This document shows, one piece after another, positions 26,495 through 34,439 of a DNA stretch of 48,312 bases (its first letter is position 1; every line of letters begins with the position of its first letter). The stretch lies in contig JAAVJQ010000020.1 of NCBI GenBank assembly GCA_012038135.1, positions 1-48,312 on the forward strand, written 5' to 3'. Position numbers and translations under genes: made by a program. Below the pieces are notes generated by a model that saw only the letters and a list, made by a program, of their open reading frames with translations, did not search any database and had not been told where the DNA came from. Source of the stretch: Salinimicrobium nanhaiense (GTDB lineage Bacteria > Bacteroidota > Bacteroidia > Flavobacteriales > Flavobacteriaceae).

Positions 26495-27331
26495 ATGAAA
26501 AAAATCCTTGTGCCTACAGATTTTTCAGAACAGGCCGAAAATGCACTAAAAGTGGCTGCTCAACTGGCAAAAAAATATAATGCCGAGATCTATTTGTTAC
26601 ACATGATAGAACTCCCTGCAGATATGAGTAATCCCGTGGGAGAAACCAGAAGTCATGACCTTCCTGAAGCCTTGTTCTTTATGAAGATGGCAAAGAAGAA
26701 ATTCAACCAGTTGTTATCTGCACCCTATCTGTCCGGCATCAAGGTACAGGATACTGTAGAATTTAATCAGGCTTTTGAGGGGATCATGAATACCAGCAGG
26801 AAATACGGCTGTGATTTTATTGTTATGGGTTCCCAGGGAGCATCAGGATTCAAAGAAATGTTCATTGGCTCCAATACAGAAAAGGTGGTGAGAACCTCAG
26901 AAATTCCGGTATTGGTCATAAAAAATGATCATCCCTCCTTTGAAGTGAATAATTTTGTTTTTGCCACTAACCTTGAAGAGCACGGAAGGGAAACCTTCAA
27001 AAAGGTGGTGGAATTCGCTGAATTCATAGAGGCTAAATTACACCTTGTTTATATTAACACTGCCAATGAATTTATTACTTCTGAAGCCATAGATAACCGG
27101 CTGAGCAAATACCTCGACAATCTTAATTTCTCCAATTATGAATTCCATGTCTATAACGATGAATCTATCGAGAGGGGAATTATGAATTTTTCGAGAAAAG
27201 TCAATGCAGATCTTGTGGGAATCGCTACTCATGGTCGCAAGGGTTTATCTCATTTTTTCAATGGAAGTATTAGTGAAGATCTTGTAAATCACGCCACCAG
27301 TCCTGTAATTACTTTTCAGTTGAAAAAGTAG
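26495..27331 (+). CDS. Universal stress protein, tandem UspA domains
   Basis: 278 residues with two Usp domains. The first opens with KKILVPTDFSEQAENALKVA and contains the nucleotide-binding motif GSQGASGFKEMFIGSNTEKV. The second contains GIATHGRKGLSHFFNGSISE. Both halves keep the G-x2-G-x9-G(S/T) pattern, so ATP binding is plausible. Cytoplasmic. It begins the plus-strand stress cluster that runs to the nitric oxide reductase. A TAATTTTA (7 of 8 to the -7 consensus) lies at 26452-26459. Confidence 0.92.
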   Translation: MKKILVPTDFSEQAENALKVAAQLAKKYNAEIYLLHMIELPADMSNPVGETRSHDLPEALFFMKMAKKKFNQLLSAPYLSGIKVQDTVEFNQAFEGIMNTSRKYGCDFIVMGSQGASGFKEMFIGSNTEKVVRTSEIPVLVIKNDHPSFEVNNFVFATNLEEHGRETFKKVVEFAEFIEAKLHLVYINTANEFITSEAIDNRLSKYLDNLNFSNYEFHVYNDESIERGIMNFSRKVNADLVGIATHGRKGLSHFFNGSISEDLVNHATSPVITFQLKK

Positions 27332-27354
27332 AGAAAGGTGACTCTCATTTCTCT
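27330..27354 (+). terminator. Weak hairpin after the first universal stress gene
   Basis: A 7-base stem (AGAGAAA / TTTCTCT) overlaps the stop codon, with an 11-base loop and only a short T run. It could be a weak terminator. Confidence 0.35.
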
Positions 27355-27426
27355 TTAAGAGTTCTTAACCTAAAGAATTTAACCTTTTGAAAACCACGCG
27401 TTAAATTTGAGTCAAACCCAACTTTA

Positions 27427-27460
27427 TTGGGATAAAAAACTTGCCACAAATGTATCTTTG
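27427..27460 (+). promoter_or_regulatory. Promoter TTG-N23-TATCTTTG before the 70-residue membrane protein
   Basis: TTG at 27427-27429 and a perfect -7 octamer at 27453-27460, with the start codon 17 bases further on. This promoter is the main reason to believe that the small ORF downstream is real. Confidence 0.6.
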
Positions 27461-27477
27461 AGCCATATTACTACAAT

Positions 27478-27690
27478 ATGGTTTTAAAGGCAAGCTTTCA
27501 AATGGCATTTCTCGCGATAGAGATCATTCTCACTTTTTACAGCAATGTATTAGAGGATAGCCTCATGGTTAAATTTTTGCTTTTTGTGATAACCGCTGTC
27601 TTAATAGCAATGGGAGTTACTAAACTGGCTAATAATCTTTTACCGGCCGATAAGGATTTTGTCTCTTCTGCAGACGAAAAAGGAGTATAA
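27478..27690 (+). CDS. Small membrane protein of unknown function
   Basis: 70 residues. Two hydrophobic stretches (about 5-25 and 29-49) are joined by an acidic turn (NVLEDSLM), and the tail is polar (PADKDFVSSADEKGV). No family was recognised. Support comes from the well-placed promoter upstream and a pair of hairpins right after the stop codon. It sits between a universal stress protein and a PAS histidine kinase, so a stress-related role is possible but unproven. Confidence 0.55.
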   Translation: MVLKASFQMAFLAIEIILTFYSNVLEDSLMVKFLLFVITAVLIAMGVTKLANNLLPADKDFVSSADEKGV

Positions 27691-27696
27691 AGGAAG

Positions 27697-27757
27697 TTGT
27701 AATCCTGCAGCCGCGAGAGTGGAAACATGAAGAAGGATACGAACTGCAGGATTGCAA
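27697..27757. repeat. 61-bp REP-like hairpin element with a 33-base loop
   Basis: 14-base arms, TTGTAATCCTGCAG (27697-27710) and CTGCAGGATTGCAA (27744-27757), with one mismatch and a 33-base unpaired middle that includes CGCGAGAG. The geometry (long arms, loop of about 30) resembles the hairpins on both sides of the nitric oxide reductase gene. It looks like a dispersed palindromic element rather than a simple terminator. Confidence 0.6.
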
Positions 27758-27758
27758 T

Positions 27759-27794
27759 AAAGGATCCGGAGGACATTATTTCTCCGGATCCTTT
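27759..27794 (+). terminator. Hairpin terminator before the histidine kinase gene
   Basis: A perfect 13-base stem (AAAGGATCCGGAG and its complement) with a 10-base loop, followed by GAATTTTAA. It would end transcripts of the small membrane protein. Confidence 0.7.
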
Positions 27795-27808
27795 GAATTT
27801 TAAGAAGC

Positions 27809-27829
27809 TTCAAAAATGTCATTTTTGAA
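27809..27829. repeat. Palindrome CAAAAAT-N3-ATTTTTG, second copy
   Basis: The same core as at 6048 and 40909, here flanked by TT and AA that extend the stem. It lies just downstream of the preceding terminator and upstream of the kinase promoter. Confidence 0.5.
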
Positions 27830-27867
27830 AGGTTCTTCTGTAAAGGTTTAGGTTAACTGAAATTGTT

Positions 27868-27875
27868 TAAATTTG
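27868..27875 (+). promoter_or_regulatory. -7 promoter element of the kinase-regulator pair (TAAATTTG)
   Basis: A perfect TAnnTTTG. It lies inside the region that would be coding if the kinase began at the TTG at 27863. It therefore supports the ATG at 27929 as the true start, with a leader of about 45 bases. No -33 TTG is seen. Confidence 0.55.
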
Positions 27876-27928
27876 ATCCTTATTGCAAAAATGAAACATT
27901 GAAATCAGCCCGGAATCAATACCTGCAG

Positions 27929-29170
27929 ATGTTTGAAAAAGACGAGAACGTATTTAACGTCCTTTTTGAAGCCGCTTCAGAAGGAATTATTGTTGTAGAC
28001 AGAGCACAGACCATTGTAAGCAGCAACCTGGCTGCAGATCAAATGTTTGGTTATGAAAGAGGGGAATTAAAAGGGAAATCTCTTAATATCCTTATTCCGC
28101 AGAAATACCGCACTAAACATCCCTCACATTTTAAAGACTTTTTACAGGATTCAGAAAAAAGGCAAATGGGCCATGGGAGAGATCTCTACGGCATCAAGAA
28201 AAATGGAGATGAATTTCCTGTAGAAGCGGGCTTGAACCCTTTTAAAATAGGAGAAGAACAGTTCGTGATGTCCCTCATCATAGATATCTCTGTTCGGAAA
28301 GAGGCGCAAAGACAGATCACCGAACTCAATAATGAACTGGAGGGGAAAATCATGGTGAGAACAAAAGAACTTGAAGAAAGTGTTCAAAAACTGCAGAATG
28401 CCAACCGAAATCTTGAGCTGGAGGTAAAACGAAGAAAAGAAGCAGAGAACAGGATCAAGAATGCTCTTCAAAAAGAGAAGGAATTAAGTGAATTAAAAAC
28501 AAAATTCCTTTCCCTGGTGTCTCACGAATTCAAAACCCCGCTAAGCGGGATCCTTACCTCTGTTGTGCTGGCGGGAAAATACAAACTGGAAGAGCAACAG
28601 GAAAAAAGGGAAAAGCACCTTAATACTATAAAGAGTAAAGTTCATTACCTGGATAACATCCTTAATGACTTCCTTTCTATAGAAAGACTGGAAAGCGGTA
28701 AAGTGAACTACAAATTTTCCACCTTTAGCCTTAGCAAGCTTGTAAATGAAGTGGTGTATAATGCTAACGTAACTTTAAAAAGCGGGCAGAACATCGAATA
28801 TCCCAGGAATATTGACCACATCATCCTGCATCAGGATGAAAAGATCCTTGAACTGGTGCTTTCGAATCTTTTGAGCAATGCGATCAAATATTCTCCTGAA
28901 GATACCCTCATTAAATTTGAAGCTGAACTGAATGGAGAAAATATCAAATTTAAGGTATCCGATCAGGGAATAGGAATTCCTGCCAAAGATCAAAAACATA
29001 TCTTTGAAAGATATTTTAGAGCAGAAAATGCCCTTTTGAATCAGGGAACCGGAATTGGCCTGAATATCGCCAAGGTACACCTGGAAAATCTGGGCGGCAC
29101 CATTAGCTTTAGCAGCAAAGAAGGCGAAGGCACTCAATTTATTGTAGAACTACCTATTGTAAAAGAATGA
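27929..29170 (+). CDS. Soluble PAS-domain sensor histidine kinase
   Basis: 413 residues from the ATG at 27929; a longer frame opens at a TTG at 27863, but the promoter octamer lies inside that extension. It has an N-terminal PAS domain (EAASEGIIVVDRAQTIVSSN), then a coiled coil rich in Glu/Lys (about residues 125-190). The phosphoacceptor follows in SLVSHEFKTPLSG (His199 from the ATG). The ATPase domain has LSNLLSNAIKYS, SDQGIGIP and GTGIGLNIAKVHLE. It has no membrane helix, so it senses a cytoplasmic signal. Its stop codon overlaps the start of the response regulator (ATGA), so the two are a translationally coupled pair. Confidence 0.92.
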   Translation: MFEKDENVFNVLFEAASEGIIVVDRAQTIVSSNLAADQMFGYERGELKGKSLNILIPQKYRTKHPSHFKDFLQDSEKRQMGHGRDLYGIKKNGDEFPVEAGLNPFKIGEEQFVMSLIIDISVRKEAQRQITELNNELEGKIMVRTKELEESVQKLQNANRNLELEVKRRKEAENRIKNALQKEKELSELKTKFLSLVSHEFKTPLSGILTSVVLAGKYKLEEQQEKREKHLNTIKSKVHYLDNILNDFLSIERLESGKVNYKFSTFSLSKLVNEVVYNANVTLKSGQNIEYPRNIDHIILHQDEKILELVLSNLLSNAIKYSPEDTLIKFEAELNGENIKFKVSDQGIGIPAKDQKHIFERYFRAENALLNQGTGIGLNIAKVHLENLGGTISFSSKEGEGTQFIVELPIVKE

Positions 29171-30219
29171 AAAAAGTACTTATAATAGAAGATGACACTG
29201 TAGTACGTGAAAACACAGCCGAACTTTTAGAACTGGCAGATTATGATGTGATCACTGCTCCCAACGGTAGGTCTGGTTTGGCAATTGCCAAAAAAGAACT
29301 ACCTAATATTATTGTGTGTGATATCATGATGCCAGAGATGGATGGCTACGGGGTCTTACAAGGTTTGGCCGAAGACCCGAAAACTCAGCAAATCCCTTTC
29401 ATTTTTCTTTCAGCAAAGACTGAACACAAGGACATTAGAAAAGGAATGGATCTTGGAGCCGATGATTATCTCACCAAACCTTTTGAGGAAGACGAGCTTA
29501 TAAGTGCTATTGAAAGCAGGTTGGCAAAAGTGGCGATCCTGAACAAGCTCAATGAGAACAATCAAATCATCACCTCAGCCGTACCCGAGCAAAAGATCAG
29601 TTCGCTCCAGGAATTGAGACAGGAGGTAAAGAAATTCGACGAGCAAACTTACAAGGCAGGTGAGGTTATTTATGAGGAGGGCAAACAAAGTAATCATTTC
29701 TTCTTCGTTGACAGAGGGGTAGTTAAAAGTCACCGTATGGATGAATACGGTAAAGAATTGATCACCTCTATATATAAGGAAGGGGATTTCTTCGGAAACA
29801 CCTCCTTTAACAAGGCCAATGCATATACCGAATATGCAACTGCCATGGAAGATACCCGTATTTATGCCGTTACCAAAGAAGAACTGAAGAATCTTCTAAT
29901 GAATAACAGCAATATTACTCTTGAGCTCATAGACGTTATGGGAGATAATATTTCGGGCATCAAGGAGCAATTACTGGAAATGGCCTATGGTTCTGTTAGA
30001 AAGAAGGCCGCCAGAACGATTCTTCTATTCTCTCAAAAAATAAGAAGACATCCTACCCAAAGTATAAGGATATCAAGAAGTGACCTTGCCAGCGTTGCAG
30101 GAATGGCTTCTGAAACTTTGATAAGAACTTTATCTGACTTTAAAAAGGAAGGCCTCCTGGAGATTGAAGGCCGCAATATCAAACTGCTGGACGTTGAGGC
30201 ACTCAAGAGGATCATATGA
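29167..30219 (+). CDS. Response regulator: receiver domain fused to a CRP/FNR-type cyclic-nucleotide fold and HTH
   Basis: 350 residues. The receiver domain (1-120) has Asp52 as phosphoacceptor (VCDIMMPEMDG), the acidic pair in IIEDD, and Lys104 in TKPF. A CRP-like beta-roll follows (about 155-265: KAGEVIYEEGKQSNHFFFVD). The helix-turn-helix is at about 300-330, with recognition helix SETLIRTLSDF. Glu316 and Arg320 match the positions that contact the TGA half-site in CRP and FNR. Receiver-CRP fusions are unusual outside Bacteroidota. A TGA-N6-TCA operator lies in front of usp and ric downstream, making this a candidate regulator of both. Confidence 0.9.
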   Translation: MKKVLIIEDDTVVRENTAELLELADYDVITAPNGRSGLAIAKKELPNIIVCDIMMPEMDGYGVLQGLAEDPKTQQIPFIFLSAKTEHKDIRKGMDLGADDYLTKPFEEDELISAIESRLAKVAILNKLNENNQIITSAVPEQKISSLQELRQEVKKFDEQTYKAGEVIYEEGKQSNHFFFVDRGVVKSHRMDEYGKELITSIYKEGDFFGNTSFNKANAYTEYATAMEDTRIYAVTKEELKNLLMNNSNITLELIDVMGDNISGIKEQLLEMAYGSVRKKAARTILLFSQKIRRHPTQSIRISRSDLASVAGMASETLIRTLSDFKKEGLLEIEGRNIKLLDVEALKRII

Positions 30220-30227
30220 TCCTCTTG
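30204..30227 (+). terminator. Perfect 24-bp palindrome over the regulator's stop codon
   Basis: CAAGAGGATCAT followed directly by its complement, then TTGTTTTAGG. The TGA stop (30217-30219) lies in the right arm, so the last codons and the terminator hairpin overlap. Confidence 0.7.
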
Positions 30228-30251
30228 TTGTTTTAGGAATGCTTCCATAAC

Positions 30252-30295
30252 CTGATTTTCATCATTTTTTCAGCTAGGCATCATCTATATCTTTG
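30252..30295 (+). promoter_or_regulatory. Promoter of the second universal stress gene with a CRP/FNR-type half-perfect site
   Basis: The -7 octamer TATCTTTG (30288-30295) is perfect. CTGA-N6-TCAT lies at 30252-30265, its centre (30258.5) 29.5 bases before the octamer. The ric operator has exactly the same distance. This is the position of a class II activator, near -42. The site itself is weak (only TGA/TCA symmetric). Confidence 0.5.
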
Positions 30296-30317
30296 CCGGG
30301 TATAATTGACGTGACTG

Positions 30318-31130
30318 ATGATGAATATCCTACTGCCTACAGATTTTTCAGAAAACAGCAGGAATGCCGCGGCATATGCCCTGCAGTTTTTTAAAGATAC
30401 TCCATGTAATTTTCACTTATTACATGTACTACCCACTCCGGCAGATAAACTGACCTCGGGGTATCTTGCTATGTCACCGGCAATAAAGGATAACTTTGAC
30501 AATTTACTTTCATGGCTGCAAAGCATCAGCACAAATCCGGATCATAATTTTAAGATCTGTTTTAAGGCAGCCTACCTTATTGATGCAGTAAGAGAGAAAG
30601 TAAGGGAGAAACAGATCGATCTCATCCTTATGGGCACCAAAGGAAAGACCAATAAGGAGGGTGTGGTCATTGGTAATAATACTTCAGACGTGATGATGAA
30701 AGTTAAATGTCCCGTTCTGGCCATTTCTGAACATGCTTCCTTTAGAGAACACAAGAAGATACTTTTCCCTACAGATTATAAGATTCATTACGGCAGTAAT
30801 GTGCTTCGCACGCTCTTAAATCTGGCTTCACTTTCTAAGGCAAATGTGAAGATCCTGGAGATCTTCAACAATGAACAGGAGCCTTCAATTGAACAAATCG
30901 AGAACAGGGAATTCCTGCAGGATGCTTTTTCTCCCAGGATCCCGGTGTTGCAAACCTACTACACCTCAAAAGAAAAGAATCCGAAAAAGGTGATGGTGAC
31001 CAACCGTGATATCGATATGATCGTTTTGGCAGCAAAAAACCTCAACCTGTGTCAAAAATTCCTGAAGAATGAGGAAGATGAAAATATTCCGTTTATAAAC
31101 CAATTGCCTTTATTGGTTTTACACGGGTAA
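30318..31130 (+). CDS. Universal stress protein, divergent tandem UspA
   Basis: 270 residues. The first Usp domain is clear (NILLPTDFSENSRNAAAYAL; LMGTKGKTNKEGVVIGNNTSD). The second half (HKKILFPTDYKIHYGSNVLR onward) is degenerate and lacks the glycine motif at its end. Two ATG codons are adjacent at 30318 and 30321, and either could start. It stands between the REC-CRP regulator and ric, with a promoter of its own that shares geometry with that of ric. Confidence 0.88.
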   Translation: MMNILLPTDFSENSRNAAAYALQFFKDTPCNFHLLHVLPTPADKLTSGYLAMSPAIKDNFDNLLSWLQSISTNPDHNFKICFKAAYLIDAVREKVREKQIDLILMGTKGKTNKEGVVIGNNTSDVMMKVKCPVLAISEHASFREHKKILFPTDYKIHYGSNVLRTLLNLASLSKANVKILEIFNNEQEPSIEQIENREFLQDAFSPRIPVLQTYYTSKEKNPKKVMVTNRDIDMIVLAAKNLNLCQKFLKNEEDENIPFINQLPLLVLHG

Positions 31131-31173
31131 GCAGTTTTGTAGTTTAGTTATTATTTAGTTTGGTTTAGTGAAG

Positions 31174-31204
31174 AAAAACACCTCCCCAAAAGAGGTGTTT
31201 TTTA
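31174..31204 (+). terminator. Intrinsic terminator of the second universal stress gene
   Basis: An 11-base stem (AAAAACACCTC / GAGGTGTTTTT) with a 7-base loop, ending in a T run. Confidence 0.88.
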
Positions 31205-31235
31205 TTTTGAATGAATAAATAAGACAAAAAAGTCC

Positions 31236-31283
31236 TTTTATGACCTCACTCATAAAAGAACGCTTCTCAATCTCTCATCTTTG
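31236..31283 (+). promoter_or_regulatory. CRP/FNR-type operator and -7 element of ric
   Basis: TTTTATGA-N6-TCATAAAA (31236-31257) is a perfect 8+8 palindrome with a 6-base spacer, the architecture of CRP/FNR-family sites (TGA-N6-TCA core). CATCTTTG (31276-31283) matches 7 of 8 of the -7 element. The operator centre (31246.5) falls about 42-43 bases before the predicted start of transcription, the class II activator position. The leader is about 30 bases. Confidence 0.75.
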
Positions 31284-31318
31284 TAACTGAAATTGAAACT
31301 TTTATTGATCAAAATATT

Positions 31319-32047
31319 ATGGAAAAGCTACAATCAAAAACAGTTGCAGAAATGGTAACCGAAAATATCAAAACTGCACACATTTTCAAGAAGTACGGCA
31401 TTGATTTTTGCTGTGGTGGAGGAATAACATTAGATAAAGCCTGCGAAAAATACAACGCAGATTATGACCTTCTGGTAAATGATCTTGTCAATGTTGACAA
31501 CACTTCCTCCCGTGCAACCAATTACAACAGCTGGGAATTAGATTTTCTTGCAGATCATATTGTTAATGTTCATCATTCTTACGTAGAAGAGAACATTCCT
31601 CTCCTTTTACAGTATTCAGCCAGAGTAGCCCAGGTACATGGTCATCACTACACAGAATTACTTGAGATCGAAGAACTGGTAAAAGAAGTAGCGGGTGAAC
31701 TTAGCGCGCACTGCAAAAAAGAGGAATTGATCCTGTTCCCGTTTGTAAGGAAAATGGTCAAAGCCAAAAAAGAGGGCACAGAACTTCCTGAAGCACATTT
31801 TGGTACCGTGGACAATCCCATTAAAATGATGGAAACTGAACATGAAGATGCGGGAGAATTGCTTCGCCGAATAGCAAAATTGAGCAACAACTATACTCCG
31901 CCGCAGGGTGCCTGCAACACTTACAGGGCGTTCTATGCAAAACTGGACGAGTTCGAACAGGATCTACACCACCATATTCACCTGGAGAACAATATCCTTT
32001 TTCCAAAATCACTCATGCTGGAAAAAGAATTACGCAACAACCAGTAA
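31319..32047 (+). CDS. ric: Iron-sulfur cluster repair di-iron protein (RIC / YtfE / ScdA)
   Basis: 242 residues. Repairs iron-sulfur clusters damaged by nitric oxide or peroxide. The N-terminal ScdA_N motif is TVAEMVTENIKTAHIFKKYG followed by DFCCGGG. The hemerythrin-like four-helix part supplies di-iron ligands: the His of ADHIVNVHHSYV, the His/Glu of CKKEELILFPFV, the His of TEHEDAGEL and the His of HHHIHLENNILFP. Cytoplasmic. It precedes the nitric oxide reductase gene by 103 bases, a common NO-defence pairing. Confidence 0.95.
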   Translation: MEKLQSKTVAEMVTENIKTAHIFKKYGIDFCCGGGITLDKACEKYNADYDLLVNDLVNVDNTSSRATNYNSWELDFLADHIVNVHHSYVEENIPLLLQYSARVAQVHGHHYTELLEIEELVKEVAGELSAHCKKEELILFPFVRKMVKAKKEGTELPEAHFGTVDNPIKMMETEHEDAGELLRRIAKLSNNYTPPQGACNTYRAFYAKLDEFEQDLHHHIHLENNILFPKSLMLEKELRNNQ

Positions 32048-32073
32048 TTTTAGTTAACAAATTCTAATCATTA

Positions 32074-32137
32074 AAATGCCGGAAAAGGAAAAAACGATCT
32101 GAAAAATTCAGTTCCAATAATTCCTTTTCCGGCATTT
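32074..32137. repeat. 64-base stem-loop in front of norB (17-base arms, 30-base loop)
   Basis: AAATGCCGGAAAAGGAA (32074-32090) pairs perfectly with 32121-32137. The loop holds a small inner hairpin (CTGAA-AAA-TTCAG). There is no T run after it, and the norB start codon is 13 bases downstream, so it is a leader structure rather than an ordinary terminator. A hairpin of identical dimensions stands behind norB. Confidence 0.75.
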
Positions 32138-32150
32138 AATATTTCTATCT

Positions 32151-34424
32151 ATGACTAAAGAAAGAAAACTCTGGGTCGCATTTTTTGTGGTGACCTCTAT
32201 CTCCTTTGCAATTCTTGGGTACTATGGTTTTGAGATCTATCAAAAAGCTCCGCCGCAACCGGCAAAAGTAGTGACCACTACGGGAGAAGTTGTTTTTGAA
32301 GGCCAGGATATACTTGATGGTCAGAATGTATGGCAAAGCATGGGCGGCCAGGAAGTGGGCTCTATTTGGGGCCACGGCGCCTACACAGCTCCTGACTGGA
32401 CTGCCGACTGGCTGCACCGCGAATCGCTGTACATTCTCAATCTCTGGTCTCAGGAAAATCATGGCAAAAAATATGAATCATTGAGGAGTGAAGAACAGGC
32501 TTCCCTTGAAAGAAGGCTGCAGGAAGAGCTTCGGAAGAATACCTATGATAAATCTACCGGGACCATCACTATTTCTCCTATAAGAGCACAGGCAGTAGAA
32601 TATTTACATTCCTACTATAAAGGCCTGTTCATGGAAAATCCTGAATTGGATGAGCTGCGTTCTCATTATGCCATTCCGAAAAATTCAATTAAAGACGAGA
32701 CCCGGATGCGCCAAATGAGCGGATTCTTCTTCTGGGCTACCTGGGCAACAGTGACCGAAAGGCCCGGCAGTAACGTCACCTATACCCATAACTGGCCTCC
32801 TGAAGATCTCGTTGGCAACAAACCAACAGGAGATCTGTTAATCTGGACCGGTTTCAGTATTATCCTGCTGCTCTTTGGAATTGGAGTGATGGTGTTTTAC
32901 CACGCCAAAATGAAGGAAGAGGAACATGTGGATATGCCTGTAGAGGATCCGCTAATGCGACAGATCATTACCCCTTCCATGCTGGCAGTTAAGAAATACC
33001 TATGGGTAGTATCTATCCTGATCCTGATCCAGGTGACCTTTGGTGTAGTTACAGCTCATTACGGAGTTGAAGGTGATGGCTTCTACGGATTTAATCTGGC
33101 AGATGTCCTTCCTTATTCTATATCAAGGACCTGGCACGTACAGCTGGGAATCTTGTGGATTGCAACTGCCTGGCTCGCGACCGGATTATACATTGCGCCG
33201 GCAGTTTCGGGAAGGGATCCAAAATTTCAGAAACTGGGAGTGAATTTTCTGTTCATCTGTATTCTTATTATTGTAGCAGGTTCCATGATAGGTCAATGGA
33301 TGGGAATCATGCAGAAACTGGGATTGGTCGAGAACTTCTGGTTCGGGCATCAGGGTTATGAATATGTAGATCTTGGCCGCTTCTGGCAGATCTTCCTGCT
33401 CATTGGATTATTCCTCTGGCTGGCGCTAATGGTAAGACCTCTTTTACCGGTTTTGCGCAGCAAGACTTCCGAAAAGAACCTGTTGCTTATGTTCCTGGTT
33501 TCTTCCGCAGCGATCGCACTTTTTTATGCCGCCGGACTTATGTGGGGAAGACAAACAAATCTTGCCATTGCCGAATACTGGCGTTGGTGGGTTGTTCACC
33601 TTTGGGTAGAAGGCTTCTTTGAAGTTTTCGCAACCGTGGTAGGTGCTTTCCTGTTTGTAAGGCTCGGACTCTTACGCACCCGTACCGCTACGTTGGGAGT
33701 CTTATTAGCTACTGTGATCTTCTTAAGCGGTGGTATTTTAGGAACTTTTCATCACCTGTACTTCAGCGGAACCCCAACTGCGGTAATGGCATTGGGAGCA
33801 ACTTTTAGTGCACTGGAAGTGGTGCCACTTGTATTAATAGGTTTTGAAGCTTATGAAAACTATAGACTAAGTAAAGCGACCAAATGGATCAAGGATTATA
33901 AATGGCCAATCTACTGCCTGGTGGCGGTGGCTTTCTGGAACTTTCTCGGCGCAGGGATCTTTGGATTTATCATCAATCCTCCAATTGCGCTTTATTACAT
34001 GCAAGGCCTTAATACAACTGCCGTTCATGCACATACTGCCTTATTCGGTGTCTACGGAATGCTGGGGATTGGTTTGATGTTGTTTGTACTTAGAAGCCTT
34101 TACCGCGTTCAGGTTTGGAATGATAAGCTGTTAAGTTTCTCTTTCTGGTCTATCAACATTGGCTTAATACTAATGGTGCTCCTAAGTGTACTACCTATCG
34201 GGCTACTGCAAACGGTAGCCAGTGTAAATGAAGGAATGTGGTATGCCCGGTCTGCTGAATTCATGCAGCAGCCGGGAATGGACACTCTAAGGTGGTTTAG
34301 AGTTGTGGGAGATACTATTTTTGCCGTAGGTCTTATTGCCTTTGTTTGGTTTGTGTTCTCTCTTGACAGCCGCAAAAAATTACCGGCAGATAAAGAACGA
34401 GAACTTGAGGAGGTAGAAGCTTAA
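32151..34424 (+). CDS. norB: Quinol-dependent nitric oxide reductase (qNOR)
   Basis: 757 residues, single-subunit qNOR reducing NO to N2O in the membrane. The N-terminus has one helix, then a periplasmic cytochrome-c-like domain without CxxCH (typical qNOR: VFEGQDILDGQNVWQSMGGQ, HGAYTAPDWTADWLHRE). The C-terminal 12-helix haem-copper-type core has VHLWVEGFFEVFATV (FeB His and Glu), TFHHLYFSGTP and VHAHTALFGVYGML. No other denitrification gene is seen in this window, so it may serve NO detoxification. It lies downstream of ric and between two matching stem-loops. Confidence 0.96.
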   Translation: MTKERKLWVAFFVVTSISFAILGYYGFEIYQKAPPQPAKVVTTTGEVVFEGQDILDGQNVWQSMGGQEVGSIWGHGAYTAPDWTADWLHRESLYILNLWSQENHGKKYESLRSEEQASLERRLQEELRKNTYDKSTGTITISPIRAQAVEYLHSYYKGLFMENPELDELRSHYAIPKNSIKDETRMRQMSGFFFWATWATVTERPGSNVTYTHNWPPEDLVGNKPTGDLLIWTGFSIILLLFGIGVMVFYHAKMKEEEHVDMPVEDPLMRQIITPSMLAVKKYLWVVSILILIQVTFGVVTAHYGVEGDGFYGFNLADVLPYSISRTWHVQLGILWIATAWLATGLYIAPAVSGRDPKFQKLGVNFLFICILIIVAGSMIGQWMGIMQKLGLVENFWFGHQGYEYVDLGRFWQIFLLIGLFLWLALMVRPLLPVLRSKTSEKNLLLMFLVSSAAIALFYAAGLMWGRQTNLAIAEYWRWWVVHLWVEGFFEVFATVVGAFLFVRLGLLRTRTATLGVLLATVIFLSGGILGTFHHLYFSGTPTAVMALGATFSALEVVPLVLIGFEAYENYRLSKATKWIKDYKWPIYCLVAVAFWNFLGAGIFGFIINPPIALYYMQGLNTTAVHAHTALFGVYGMLGIGLMLFVLRSLYRVQVWNDKLLSFSFWSINIGLILMVLLSVLPIGLLQTVASVNEGMWYARSAEFMQQPGMDTLRWFRVVGDTIFAVGLIAFVWFVFSLDSRKKLPADKERELEEVEA

Positions 34425-34439
34425 TCTTATTATTTTAAG

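Noticed and set aside
27863..27928. TTG start extending the histidine kinase by 22 residues
   Set aside because: A perfect -7 promoter octamer lies inside this extension and an in-frame ATG follows at 27929, right before the PAS domain.
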